DNA of 25,582 nt from an uncultured Pedobacter sp. (GTDB lineage: Bacteria; Bacteroidota; Bacteroidia; Sphingobacteriales; Sphingobacteriaceae): contig CAMLDJ010000051.1 in assembly GCA_946478755.1 (NCBI GenBank), positions 1-25,582 on the forward strand, in the 5' to 3' direction. Position numbers and translations under genes: made by a program. Position 1 is the stretch's first letter, and each line of letters opens with the position of its first letter. Below, piece by piece: positions 15,608-23,172 of this stretch. A model generated the notes under the pieces. That model was given only the letters and a program-made list of their open reading frames with translations. It did not search any database and was not told where the DNA came from.

Positions 15608-16358
15608 GTAATAATACGATCATCAAAAAGAATTTTAGAAATTCCATTAGGAGAGGTACTGGAGAGGTACATTTAATAATGGTGGATAATCCTGATCTTG
15701 ATTTTTCAAATGATATTATAAAGGCATGTTGTAGAAATTTTGCCTTTGATGGGCAATGTGAAAATAGTCGTGGAGTTTATCTTTCTGAGCTTATTTTACT
15801 TGCCAAAAAGAAGGATAAAATTCGTAACGCCATTTTGAGAGCGCTTGCAACGGAAAGTAATGATACCTGGACGTTAACTCAATTGTTTGATCTGGCAAAG
15901 ATATTTGCGCAGAATAATGATGTTGAAGCAAGAAATGCAATTTATGATAGGTTTTTCAACTCGCCTATTGGAGGTTCTGACTGGGTTGGATATTCTGAGA
16001 TTCTTGACCTTGATGGATTAGATGGACTGAAATTCATTGCTGGCCGGGAATATTCACCAACATTTTAATTGCTAATTACGAACCTGGTGACAATATTCTT
16101 CTTACTGAAATAGCAATGAAGTTTGATAATGAATATTTAATTGAAGAGTTAGCTTGTAGTTATATTGCTATATATAAATTGAATAAAATAAAGGAGTGTA
16201 AAGAGCCATTGGAAATTCTATATGGTAAAATGAATTGTGGCATTCATAGAAAGGAAATTATTGAATTGCTTGTTACTAACGAAGTGTTAAGCGAATGGAT
16301 GAGGGAACAGATTAAATATGACTGCTACCTTGATTCAAGAGAATTGGTTGTGAATTGA
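15604..16358 (+). pseudogene. HEAT-like repeat protein gene split by a one-base deletion
   Basis: The first frame runs from the ATG at 15604 (in ATGA overlap with the membrane protein gene) to a stop at 16068, giving about 154 residues with helical-repeat spacing (KIRNAILRALATESNDTW, VEARNAIYDRFF). A second frame begins upstream of its ATG at 16116 and continues to 16358 with NYEPGDNILLTEIAMKFDNE. If the T run at 16063-16066 had one more T, the frames would join as SPTFLIANYEPGDN, giving one protein of about 251 residues. The disruption is therefore a single-base loss, either real or a sequencing error. The protein resembles PBS-lyase HEAT repeats; role unknown. Confidence 0.7.
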
Positions 16359-16519
16359 TAGTTCTGTCTTTTTAGCTTAACATTCATCTATCTTCTTATT
16401 ACATTATGAACTGGTCTAAGGGGCAATTGGCCTAATATGACTTGGCCAGTTGGAGTGGCATGCAGCAGCTTAATGCAGCTAGGATAAGGTGTTTAAATAA
16501 TTTTCTTAAAATAATTTGC

Positions 16520-16563
16520 GTAACCCAGAAGTTACTTATATATTTGAGTAACTCTAAAGTTAC
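16520..16563 (+). promoter_or_regulatory. Duplicated operator GTAAC-N6-GTTAC upstream of the ArsR/SRPBCC operon
   Basis: GTAAC-N6-GTTAC occurs twice, at 16520-16535 and 16548-16563, 28 bases apart centre to centre, and the inner arms also form AGTTACT-N11-AGTAACT. The second copy ends five bases before the ATG of the first SRPBCC gene. ArsR-family regulators bind such dyads, so autorepression by the ArsR gene in this operon is the likely meaning. Confidence 0.65.
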
Positions 16564-16568
16564 TCATC

Positions 16569-17021
16569 ATGAAGAAAATCATTGAACACCAATTTTCCTT
16601 TAATCATCCCCCTGAGATCGTTTGGGAATATTTGACAAGATCAGAACTAATGGAATTATGGCTGATGAAAAACAATTTTCAGCCCGTTGTAGGCATTGAG
16701 TTCCAATTCAGGACAGGTCCGATACCGAGTCTGGATTTCGACGGGACCTTTTACTGTAAGGTATTAGAGATCGTTCCCTTTAAAAAACTTTCCTATTCAT
16801 GGGGCAGTGGTCCCGGCCAGGGGCAAATTACACTTGATTCTGTTGTTGAATGGAAATTGCAGCCAACCGAAAATGGCACCAAGCTTTTCCTGGAGCACAG
16901 CGGTTTTGCGAAAAAAGAGAATCAGGCGTTTTACGAAGGCCTGAACCATGGATGGGTGGAAAAACTACACAACATCGAGAAACTATTAAACGAAAAAGAT
17001 CATGGCTATACCAAGGCTTGA
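16569..17021 (+). CDS. SRPBCC (AHSA1-type) protein A
   Basis: The protein has 150 residues and forms one START-like/SRPBCC fold of the AHSA1 group: PPEIVWEYLTRSELMELWLM near the N-terminus, GIEFQFRTGP, FDGTFYCKVLEIVPFKKLSY in the centre, and TKLFLEHSGFA and the GLNHGWVEKL helix at the end. Such proteins bind hydrophobic ligands. ArsR/SRPBCC pairs are common, and the ligand is usually unknown. The gene overlaps the ArsR gene by 20 bases and is a close paralogue of the protein encoded at 17956. Confidence 0.85.
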   Translation: MKKIIEHQFSFNHPPEIVWEYLTRSELMELWLMKNNFQPVVGIEFQFRTGPIPSLDFDGTFYCKVLEIVPFKKLSYSWGSGPGQGQITLDSVVEWKLQPTENGTKLFLEHSGFAKKENQAFYEGLNHGWVEKLHNIEKLLNEKDHGYTKA

Positions 17022-17325
17022 TGCATTCCAGGTGATCGGTGATCCCAGCAGGAGAAAGATGTTGATGCTGCTTTCTGCAGACAGCCTGACCATTAACAGC
17101 CTGGCAGACAATTTTGACATGAGCCGGCCAGCTGTCTCCAAACATATTAAAATACTGGAAACAGCTGGTTTCATTTCTATTCAGGATATCGGCAGGGAGC
17201 GATATTGCACACTAAAAAAAGATGGATTTGAGGAACTGCAGGCATGGATCTCCTACTTCGACGAATTCTGGACATCGAAACTGAAAAAATTGGAGAATTT
17301 ATTAAACAGCAAATTACATCATTAA
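17002..17325 (+). CDS. ArsR-family transcriptional regulator
   Basis: The 107-residue protein is a winged helix-turn-helix of the ArsR family: AFQVIGDPSRRKMLMLLS, then TINSLADNFDMSRPAVSKHI as the DNA-binding helix pair, followed by the wing LISIQ-type segment (FISIQDIGRERYC). The metal-binding cysteine motif (ELCVC) of ArsR/SmtB proper is missing, placing it in the metal-independent group usually found with SRPBCC genes. It overlaps SRPBCC A and likely acts at the GTAAC-N6-GTTAC sites. Confidence 0.87.
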   Translation: MAIPRLDAFQVIGDPSRRKMLMLLSADSLTINSLADNFDMSRPAVSKHIKILETAGFISIQDIGRERYCTLKKDGFEELQAWISYFDEFWTSKLKKLENLLNSKLHH

Positions 17326-17327
17326 AG

Positions 17328-17414
17328 ATGAAGCATCTCCTCATATCTTCTACTTTGACTGCAATCATCCTGGCTCGTTTAGACGCCAGTCCAATGCAAC
17401 AAGTTGAAAGATAA
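17328..17414 (+). CDS. Possible 28-residue peptide gene
   Basis: ATG at 17328, two bases after the ArsR stop, reads MKHLLISSTLTAIILARLDA and eight further residues to a TAA. It has a short hydrophobic core resembling a signal sequence. Nothing supports expression beyond its tight spacing in the operon, so it may be chance. Confidence 0.25.
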   Translation: MKHLLISSTLTAIILARLDASPMQQVER

Positions 17415-17450
17415 CAGTCAGTGAAAGAAATTAACTTAAAACAACAAATC

Positions 17451-17945
17451 ATGGAAAGACAAGATTATACAACCACGATAGTGGTTGACAAAACTCCTGA
17501 AGTAGCATTCGATGCGATCAAAAACTTTCGCGCCTGGTGGTCCGAAGAAATAGAGGGGGAGACAGACAAGCCGAACGCAGTGTTTATTTATCACTATAAA
17601 GATGTACACCTGTGCAAAATGAAACTAATAGAATCAATTCCGAGCAAGAAATTGGTGTATGAGGTGCTTGACAACCAGTTCAGTTTCACAAAGGATAGAA
17701 GTGAATGGATCGGTACTAAACTGATTTTCGATATTTCTGAAGAAGGCAACAAGACAAAAGTGAAATTCACACATGAAGGTTTAGTTCCGGAAAACGAATG
17801 CTACAGGGTTTGCTATGACGCTTGGGGAAATTATATTAATAATAGCTTATACAGCTTAATTACTAGCGGCAAGGGACAACCTAACCCAAAAGACAAGGAT
17901 GGCTTCAATGCTGAGCTGGCCGATAAATGGAAGATTAAACACTAA
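17451..17945 (+). CDS. SRPBCC (AHSA1-type) protein B
   Basis: A protein of about 164 residues with an SRPBCC fold: TTTIVVDKTPEVAFDAIKNF, then the WWSEEIEG segment, CKMKLIESIPSKKLVYEVLD, TKLIFDISEEGNKTKVKFTH and the C-terminal CYDAWGNYINNSLYSLITSG helix. This group often carries the WW motif near residue 28. It belongs to the same gene run as the ArsR regulator, 125 bases downstream, and precedes a third SRPBCC gene by 10 bases. The ATG at 17451 is chosen over a GTG at 17421. Confidence 0.82.
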   Translation: MERQDYTTTIVVDKTPEVAFDAIKNFRAWWSEEIEGETDKPNAVFIYHYKDVHLCKMKLIESIPSKKLVYEVLDNQFSFTKDRSEWIGTKLIFDISEEGNKTKVKFTHEGLVPENECYRVCYDAWGNYINNSLYSLITSGKGQPNPKDKDGFNAELADKWKIKH

Positions 17946-17955
17946 CACAATCACG

Positions 17956-18396
17956 ATGCAAAGAGACATCAAACATCAATTCTTATTTTCCCATTCCCCT
18001 GAAGTCGTTTGGGAATATTTAACTGATCCGGAGCTTTTAGCCTTATGGCTAATGCCAAATGATTTCAACCTCAAATTTGGCCATAAATTTCAGTTCAAAA
18101 CCAGACCCAAAATAAACCTGGGATTTGATGGTACGGTCTATTGCGAGGTATTGGAGATTGTTCCTTTTAAAAAGCTGGTCTACTCCTGGAAGGGCGGAAT
18201 GTCTAAAGACGTCCCCAACCTTGATTCGTTAGTGATCTGGACACTTACTCCCTCTGACGATGGCACTTTACTGCTGCTGGAGCATAAGGGATTCAGAGGT
18301 CTAAAAAATTACTTTCCTTATCTGATCATGAACAAAGGCTGGCTAAAGATCGGCAAAAGATTATCTGCAAAAGTTAATTTGAAGGAAATGGGTTGA
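17956..18396 (+). CDS. SRPBCC (AHSA1-type) protein C, paralogue of protein A
   Basis: The protein has about 146 residues in one SRPBCC domain. It matches protein A (16569) along its length: SPEVVWEYLTDPELLALWLM against PPEIVWEYLTRSELMELWLM, FDGTVYCEVLEIVPFKKLVY against FDGTFYCKVLEIVPFKKLSY, and a shared LLLEHKGF/LFLEHSGF end segment. This points to a duplication within the operon. The start is the ATG at 17956 because the longer frame from 17899 would overlap protein B and add an unrelated N-terminus. Ligand unknown. Confidence 0.83.
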   Translation: MQRDIKHQFLFSHSPEVVWEYLTDPELLALWLMPNDFNLKFGHKFQFKTRPKINLGFDGTVYCEVLEIVPFKKLVYSWKGGMSKDVPNLDSLVIWTLTPSDDGTLLLLEHKGFRGLKNYFPYLIMNKGWLKIGKRLSAKVNLKEMG

Positions 18397-18490
18397 GGAA
18401 CTTCATGGTAGGGATACAAGGGATAGGCTAAATTGTGTGGGATTGTATTTGAACAATTGGAACTGTTAGCTTTACCAAGCTATGAATCAT

Positions 18491-18521
18491 GTTTGTCCTA
18501 TCGTATAACGGAAGGACAAAC
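18491..18521 (+). repeat. Hairpin immediately before a small membrane protein start
   Basis: GTTTGTCCT at 18491-18499 is the exact reverse complement of AGGACAAAC at 18513-18521, with a 13-base loop, three bases before the ATG at 18525. A nine-pair stem next to the start could hide it from the ribosome or act as an operator. Confidence 0.5.
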
Positions 18522-18524
18522 GCA

Positions 18525-18695
18525 ATGTATCAATATATGCCTATTTTTAATAACTTAGATAATTCATCATATACAATAACAAAACTTCGCCTTATGACCT
18601 TAATGAGTACAATCTGGCCAATCATCTGCATTTTAGTCTTACTACTTATCATCTTTTTAATTTATAAATTAATCAGAAAAAGTGTCAAGCAGTAA
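18525..18695 (+). CDS. Small single-pass membrane protein
   Basis: A 56-residue protein with one long hydrophobic helix near its C-terminus (IWPIICILVLLLIIFLIYKL) followed by a basic tail (IRKSVKQ), giving a membrane anchor with a cytoplasmic end. An in-frame ATG at 18489 would add 12 residues but lies across the hairpin, so I prefer 18525. No family is recognised; it may be a small stress or envelope protein. It is convergent with the zinc-ribbon gene. Confidence 0.45.
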   Translation: MYQYMPIFNNLDNSSYTITKLRLMTLMSTIWPIICILVLLLIIFLIYKLIRKSVKQ

Positions 18696-18777
18696 ATTAT
18701 TACCTGACCGCCTATTTTTGTAGCCTGCTTTTATCATAAGGTATAAATAAAAGGAGTTACCCTGGTATTTTGAAGCC

Positions 18778-19035
18778 CTAAAAATCAAACAGATCTCCAA
18801 AGAAAGATTCTTTTTTCTTGTGATGCGGTCTCGAATGCTGCGTTTGGCTGCTGGAATACCTATCATAGTCTTTCTGATAATTCTCTTTTTTTGAATAATG
18901 GTCTGCAGACCTTTCGATGATCTTATCTAATTCTCCGCGGTCCAACCAGATCCCGCGGCAACTTGGGCAATAGTCAATTTCGATCCCGTTTTTATCACTC
19001 ATCATCAGCGTTTCATTACAGTTCGGACATTTCAT
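18778..19035 (-). CDS. Zinc-ribbon protein (TFIIB-type)
   Basis: The protein has about 85 residues. The first 40 hold a TFIIB-type zinc ribbon: MKCPNCNETL, then DYCPSCRGIWLDRGELDKII, the exact pattern of the zf-TFIIB family (two CxxC pairs, then the WLDRGEL motif). The tail is low-complexity, rich in Ser, His and Lys, and ends in a short aromatic motif (FFGDLFDF). The function of these bacterial proteins is unclear. Start is the ATG at 19035; a TTG two codons upstream is less likely. Confidence 0.85.
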   Translation of the reverse strand: MKCPNCNETLMMSDKNGIEIDYCPSCRGIWLDRGELDKIIERSADHYSKKENYQKDYDRYSSSQTQHSRPHHKKKESFFGDLFDF

Positions 19036-19109
19036 AAGCAAAGTTTGATTTAATAAATGAATAACGTTTTTTTATAGCATGTAGTCTGCGATTGTATAAA
19101 GGTGCGAAC

Positions 19110-19499
19110 TTATATGAAGATAACTTGTGCCTGTTTGACACACCAAATGGTAGGTGTGCAAATGGGACTTAAGATCATTTCATTACTCCATCCTTCAGGA
19201 GAAAAAACAGAAACTTTTTTCTTAACCAGTGGCTTGCCGTTTTGTATCGCTCTTAATTGTACCGGTGCATTCACTTTGTAGCTTTTTGCTTCCAAAGTAT
19301 AGGCGCTTAGTGAGGCGGGAATAGTGGAATGGTCTATTGCAGTAGTTTTTCCGACACTTACTACCGCAGTTGATAAGAATTCATATTTCATAGTTCCTCC
19401 AAGCTCTTTTGCCTCGTGACTAACCGTTAGGATATATAGGCCATCTCCATCGGGTGTAAAACTTGCTGCATAGAAATTACTTCCCGGGGTATTAGATCT
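19110..19499 (-). pseudogene. Truncated DUF4198-like envelope protein remnant
   Basis: An open minus-strand frame without a usable start (an in-frame stop lies at 19500-19502) reads SNFYAASFTPDGDGLYILTV, then KELGGTMKYEFLSTAVVSVG, YKVNAPVQLRAIQNGKPLVK and KKVSVFSPEGWSNE. This resembles the beta-sandwich repeat of DUF4198-like secreted proteins. After GWSNE the match shifts frame: another frame nearby reads CQTGTSYL, near the expected TGTY strand. Both ends are lost, so it is a decayed gene. The family name is a best guess. Confidence 0.55.
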
Positions 19500-19641
19500 T
19501 TATTTGTTGTACTTAGGGCTGTTACCAGCTTAGGAGTTCATAACTTGTGCAGTCAATTACAATAAAGTGGATTTACGAAACAGGGGCCGCACCTTCAATG
19601 GCACAGCCCCCGTCTAAAATCTGAATTTGAGCAGAATTAAT

Positions 19642-19989
19642 TTAACTAAGAAGTTCCTGCATGTCTCTGTCTGCTGTTGGTATCTTTTTTAAAAAGTCGT
19701 CGAATCCTGCATTCTCCTGGGAACTATACATGCCATAAGCATCCAGGATATAGCCAATCTGCCCATCTTTATCTTCAAGGAGATAAAGAACGGAATTGTC
19801 TCCCGGGTCCGAATCTCCTTCAAAGCGATAAGTTTTTATGATGGTCAGGTCCTCTGGGTTATAAATTTTATTTACACCCACACCTTGCATTTTGCCGTGA
19901 TCGGTCATTTTAATTTCGTTATCTAAACCTTTAAGTCTTAATTTTTCTAAAATCTGACTAAGTGTATTCATTTCTACGGGACGTTCCAT
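19642..19989 (-). CDS. Small conserved Bacteroidetes protein
   Basis: A 115-residue soluble protein of a kind common in Bacteroidetes: TLSQILEKLRLKGLDNEIKM, then YNPEDLTIIKTYRFEGDSDP, VLYLLEDKDGQIGYILDAYG and a C-terminal FDDFLKKIP. Relatives have been labelled phosphoribosylpyrophosphate synthetase in databases, but the protein is far too short and lacks that enzyme's motifs, so the label should not be used. Function unknown. An ATG six codons in (MNTLSQ) is an alternative start. Confidence 0.72.
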   Translation of the reverse strand: MERPVEMNTLSQILEKLRLKGLDNEIKMTDHGKMQGVGVNKIYNPEDLTIIKTYRFEGDSDPGDNSVLYLLEDKDGQIGYILDAYGMYSSQENAGFDDFLKKIPTADRDMQELLS

Positions 19990-20151
19990 ACTATATGTTT
20001 TTTTATTAAAACAACAGGTATAGGAAATGGTTTGCAGCGCTGTAGTGAAATTTGGAACTGAAGGGTTGTATACTGATCTGTATTTAGACTGCTATTCGAC
20101 TGGTATCCGACTGCTTTTACCAGTCTGAAGCCAGTTGTCTAACAGATTTTG

Positions 20152-20189
20152 TCCGGTGCCTATATATACCTATATATATAGGCACTGGA
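20152..20189. repeat. Long near-perfect palindrome between metK and the small conserved gene
   Basis: GTGCCTATATATA (20156-20168) and its exact complement TATATATAGGCAC (20173-20185) enclose a four-base loop, and the stem extends outward by four more pairs including one G-T. The resulting 17-pair stem has an alternating AT core and could extrude as a cruciform. No T tract follows on either strand, so it is not a standard terminator. Confidence 0.6.
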
Positions 20190-20263
20190 TTGCTTTCAAT
20201 TAACATTATGCAAAATTCGCAAGCGCTTGTGAGCCGTACTTGGTTTGAAGGATTAATTTTAAA

Positions 20264-20293
20264 TAAAAAAGGCCTCTCGTTAAGAGAAGCCTT
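20264..20293 (-). terminator. Intrinsic terminator of metK
   Basis: Reading the minus strand, AAGGCTTCTC pairs with GAGAGGCCTT around a five-base loop with one wobble pair, followed by a T run. It lies about 20 bases after the metK stop. Confidence 0.78.
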
Positions 20294-20313
20294 ATATATA
20301 GTCAAAGTATATC

Positions 20314-21564
20314 TTACAAAGCGAAAGCAGCTTTCACTTGATCTACAAAATCCAGTTTCTCCCAGGTAAACAGGTCGACGGTAACCGTTTTTTGTTCACC
20401 ATTGGGGGTTCTGAAGGTCTTGCTTACTGTTTCAGGCTTGCGGCCCATGTGTCCATAAGCAGCAGTTTCACTGTAAATTGGATTTCTTAATTTCAGGCGT
20501 TGCTCGATGAAGTAAGGACGCATATCAAACAGTTCCTCTACTATTTTAGCAATCTCACCATCTGTTTTGCTCACTTTACCAGTACCATAAGTATTGATGT
20601 AAATGCCCATTGGCTTTGCTACACCGATGGCATAACTTACCTGAACCAGGATCTCATCGGCAACACCGGCAGCAACCAGGTTCTTGGCGATGTGACGGGT
20701 AGCATACGCTGCAGAGCGGTCTACTTTACTTGGATCTTTTCCGGAGAACGCGCCACCACCGTGTGCACCCTTACCCCCATAAGTATCCACAATGATCTTA
20801 CGGCCGGTTAAGCCGGTATCACCATGTGGTCCGCCAATTACAAACTTGCCTGTTGGGTTGATGTGGTATTCAATTTTATCATTAAACAAGTGTGCGTACT
20901 GAGGATATTTGGTAATGATCCTCGGGATCAGGATGTCCACCAGGTCCTTTTTGATCTTCGCCAGCATTTGTCCTTCTTCGTCAAAATCATCATGCTGTGT
21001 AGAAATAACAATGGCATCGATGCGAACAGGTTTGTTGTCGTCTGAATATTCCAACGTTACTTGCGATTTAGCATCCGGGCGTAAATAAGTGATCTCCTTG
21101 TTTTCGCGTCTCAGGATAGCCAGCTCTTGCAAGAGGCTGTGCGACAGGTCTAAAGCCAAAGGCATGTAATTCTCAGTTTCATTCGTAGCATATCCAAACA
21201 TCATGCCCTGATCTCCGGCACCCTGCTCTTCTTTGCTGGAGCGGTCTACCCCTTGGTTAATGTCCTGGCTCTGCTCGTGGATAGCAGAAAGGATACCACA
21301 GGAGTTAGCCTCGAACATGTATTCGCTTTTGGTGTAACCGATCTTTTTGATCACATCACGTGCGATTTGCTGTACATCCAGGTAAGTGGTGGATTTCACT
21401 TCCCCGGCAAGGATCACCTGCCCGGTGGTAACCAGCGTCTCACAGGCAACTTTTGATTCAGCATCGAAAGCAAGGAAATTATCGATAAGCGCGTCTGAAA
21501 TTTGATCTGCTATCTTATCAGGATGACCTTCAGATACAGACTCTGATGTAAATAAGTACGACAT
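20314..21564 (-). CDS. metK: S-adenosylmethionine synthetase
   Basis: This 416-residue enzyme makes S-adenosylmethionine from methionine and ATP in the cytoplasm, releasing phosphate and diphosphate. Diagnostic motifs are [16 protein letters not shown] at 13-28, [12 protein letters not shown] at 115-126 and [19 protein letters not shown] at 269-287, which carry the ATP, metal and phosphate-binding residues. Length is slightly above the usual 380-400, typical of Bacteroidetes copies. The gene stands alone with its own consensus promoter, a SAM-II-type leader element and a terminator, so it is probably down-regulated when SAM is plentiful. Confidence 0.97.
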   Translation of the reverse strand: MSYLFTSESVSEGHPDKIADQISDALIDNFLAFDAESKVACETLVTTGQVILAGEVKSTTYLDVQQIARDVIKKIGYTKSEYMFEANSCGILSAIHEQSQDINQGVDRSSKEEQGAGDQGMMFGYATNETENYMPLALDLSHSLLQELAILRRENKEITYLRPDAKSQVTLEYSDDNKPVRIDAIVISTQHDDFDEEGQMLAKIKKDLVDILIPRIITKYPQYAHLFNDKIEYHINPTGKFVIGGPHGDTGLTGRKIIVDTYGGKGAHGGGAFSGKDPSKVDRSAAYATRHIAKNLVAAGVADEILVQVSYAIGVAKPMGIYINTYGTGKVSKTDGEIAKIVEELFDMRPYFIEQRLKLRNPIYSETAAYGHMGRKPETVSKTFRTPNGEQKTVTVDLFTWEKLDFVDQVKAAFAL

Positions 21565-21648
21565 TTTAAATAATTAATTTAATGAGTAAACAATTATATA
21601 AAATGGAAAATGATCCTGTAAAACAGGCTGTAAAATGAGTGTATGACA

Positions 21649-21720
21649 GGTTAGCACTTTTTTTTACGTGGTTGCAATCCCGCTACTTTTATATAGCATC
21701 GCAAATCAGTCCACTTTAAT
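21649..21720 (-). promoter_or_regulatory. Candidate SAM-II riboswitch in the metK leader
   Basis: The minus-strand leader reads GTGG-A-CTGATTT, then an extra hairpin (GCTA ... TAGC), GGGATTGCAA, CCAC pairing with GTGG as stem P1, an A-rich link and GTGCTAA. The words CTGATTT, ATTGCAA and TGCTAA and their order match what I recall of SAM-II aptamers (for example the metX one with CUGAUUU, AUUGCAA and UAGCUAA). GCA/TGC would form the pseudoknot. It begins about where the promoter predicts transcription start and lies about 85 bases before the metK ATG, the gene whose product it would sense. Confidence 0.72.
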
Positions 21721-21725
21721 GTCCG

Positions 21726-21757
21726 CAAATTTACACTATATATTTAAATAGTCAAAA
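21726..21757 (-). promoter_or_regulatory. metK promoter, Bacteroidetes type
   Basis: On the minus strand, TTG is followed after exactly 19 bases by TAAATTTG, a full match to the Bacteroidetes sigma factor consensus (TTG-N19-TAnnTTTG). Transcription would begin about 7 bases later, near 21719, right at the start of the candidate SAM-II aptamer. Confidence 0.8.
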
Positions 21758-21796
21758 AATATCGATTATTTTGTGCGGTAATAAAGCGGGAAGACC

Positions 21797-22687
21797 TTGT
21801 TAAAACTAAATATCTTATTTATAATAAATCCGATATCGGGAGGGAGGGATAAGTTAAAGATCCCGGCTCTGATCGATGCGAATCTGGACCGGCTGAAGTT
21901 TAATGCCAATTTTGCATTTACCGAATATATAGGTCATGCCTCAGAAATAGCTGAAGAAGCTGCCAATAAAAACTTTGATGTGATCGTCGCAGTTGGCGGT
22001 GATGGTACCATTAATGAAGTTGCTAGCAAAGTGATGCAGCAGAATAAAATACTTGGCGTATTACCGTTTGGATCGGGAAATGGTTTGGCCAGATTCTTAA
22101 AAATTCCCATGAACACGGTACGGGCCATCAGGGTCATTAACAATTGTAAGGTTTCTGTTATTGATACCGCTACATTCAATGAGAAAAGTTTTTTTAATAT
22201 GGCAGGAATGGGCTTTGATGCGCATATCAGTTCAGTTTTTGCGGGGAATAAAGGACGAGGGCTAAGTGGTTACATGAAACTGGGACTAAAGGAAATGCTT
22301 AACTATAAGCCGCAAACTTACCGCATTACAATTGATGGGCGGGAATACTTACGAAAAGCATTCCTGGTTAGCATAGCCAATTCCTCTCAATATGGTAATA
22401 ATACACATATTGCACCAACGGCATCCGTTATGGATGGTTTGCTGGATGTATGTATTGTCAAGGAGTTCCCCTTATACAAACTCCCGGTGCTGGCCTATGA
22501 AATGCTGAGCGCAAAAACGGACCGTTCAAAACTAGTAGAAATTATTAAGGGAAAAAACATACAAATCAGCAGGGTAAAGGAAGATGCTATACATATAGAT
22601 GGGGAACCTTATTTTATGGGAACAGAAATTGTGGTAACTGTTAAGCCCTTGTCTTTAAATATTATTACACCTGAATATGAAGCCTAA
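21797..22687 (+). CDS. Diacylglycerol/sphingosine kinase-type lipid kinase
   Basis: The 296-residue protein has the diacylglycerol-kinase catalytic domain: INPISGG at 10-16, VGGDGTINEVA at 66-76 (the nucleotide-binding GGDGT motif), LPFGSGNGLARFL at 89-101, and later DGLLDVCIVKEF and HIDGEPYFMGTE. It phosphorylates a lipid such as diacylglycerol or a sphingoid base using ATP, or belongs to the YegS-like group; the substrate cannot be settled from sequence. The start is a TTG (no ATG nearby). It is divergent from metK and overlaps the SUI1 gene by 11 bases, so the two form an operon. Confidence 0.9.
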   Translation: MLKLNILFIINPISGGRDKLKIPALIDANLDRLKFNANFAFTEYIGHASEIAEEAANKNFDVIVAVGGDGTINEVASKVMQQNKILGVLPFGSGNGLARFLKIPMNTVRAIRVINNCKVSVIDTATFNEKSFFNMAGMGFDAHISSVFAGNKGRGLSGYMKLGLKEMLNYKPQTYRITIDGREYLRKAFLVSIANSSQYGNNTHIAPTASVMDGLLDVCIVKEFPLYKLPVLAYEMLSAKTDRSKLVEIIKGKNIQISRVKEDAIHIDGEPYFMGTEIVVTVKPLSLNIITPEYEA

Positions 22688-23030
22688 AAAGAAAATATTA
22701 AATGATTTTGGCGGGATCATGTATTCCACTGACCCCTCTTTTAACTATGAAGAAGAAAATACGGGGCCTTTTGAAACTTTAGCGAATAGACAGCAGGATT
22801 TACGGGTGACGCTTGATAAAAAAAACCGGGGAGGAAAGGCCGTTACTCTGGTGACCGGTTTTATTGGAAGCGGGGAAGATCTGGATAAACTGGCTAAAAT
22901 GCTGAAGAATAAATGTGGGGTAGGCGGCTCAGCCAAGGATGGGGAGATTTTAATTCAGGGCGATTTCAGGGATAAAGTGTTGCTGTTGCTGCAAAAGGAA
23001 GGTTATAAGGCAAAAAAGTCAGGCGGATAA
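22677..23030 (+). CDS. SUI1/eIF1-like translation factor (YciH type)
   Basis: A 117-residue protein whose C-terminal two thirds form the SUI1 domain: LRVTLDKKNRGGKAVTLVTG, GSGEDLDKLAKMLKNKCGVG, GSAKDGEILIQGDFRDKVLL. Bacterial YciH proteins resemble eukaryotic eIF1 and affect start-codon selection at the ribosome; the biological role is only partly known. The first 40 residues (IMYSTDPSFNYEEEN) are the usual leader of the family. Its ATG lies within the last codons of the lipid kinase gene. Confidence 0.92.
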   Translation: MKPKKKILNDFGGIMYSTDPSFNYEEENTGPFETLANRQQDLRVTLDKKNRGGKAVTLVTGFIGSGEDLDKLAKMLKNKCGVGGSAKDGEILIQGDFRDKVLLLLQKEGYKAKKSGG

Positions 23031-23145
23031 AAGGTTTTCTGTAATCGTTTTAAGTTGCTGATTTACAGTTGATTGTTGTTAGTGTATCAGCGACAATAAG
23101 TAAATATTTTCGCGAAAAGCCCTACACTTTACCTTTTAATGTGTA

Positions 23146-23153
23146 TAACTTTG
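23146..23153 (+). promoter_or_regulatory. Possible pckA -7 element
   Basis: TAACTTTG matches the TAnnTTTG consensus 19 bases before the pckA ATG. No TTG lies at the expected upstream spacing, so it is a weaker call than the metK or ExbB-like promoters. Confidence 0.45.
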
Positions 23154-23172
23154 CTGGACTAACTTATTACTT

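Noticed and set aside
16055..16070. Programmed ribosomal frameshift in the HEAT-like gene
   Set aside because: The site lacks a standard slippery heptamer, and the tRNA on TTT cannot re-pair one base back (ATT), so a mutation or sequencing error is simpler.
19642..19989. Annotation as phosphoribosylpyrophosphate synthetase
   Set aside because: The protein has 115 residues and none of the motifs of that enzyme; the database label for relatives seems to be an inherited error.
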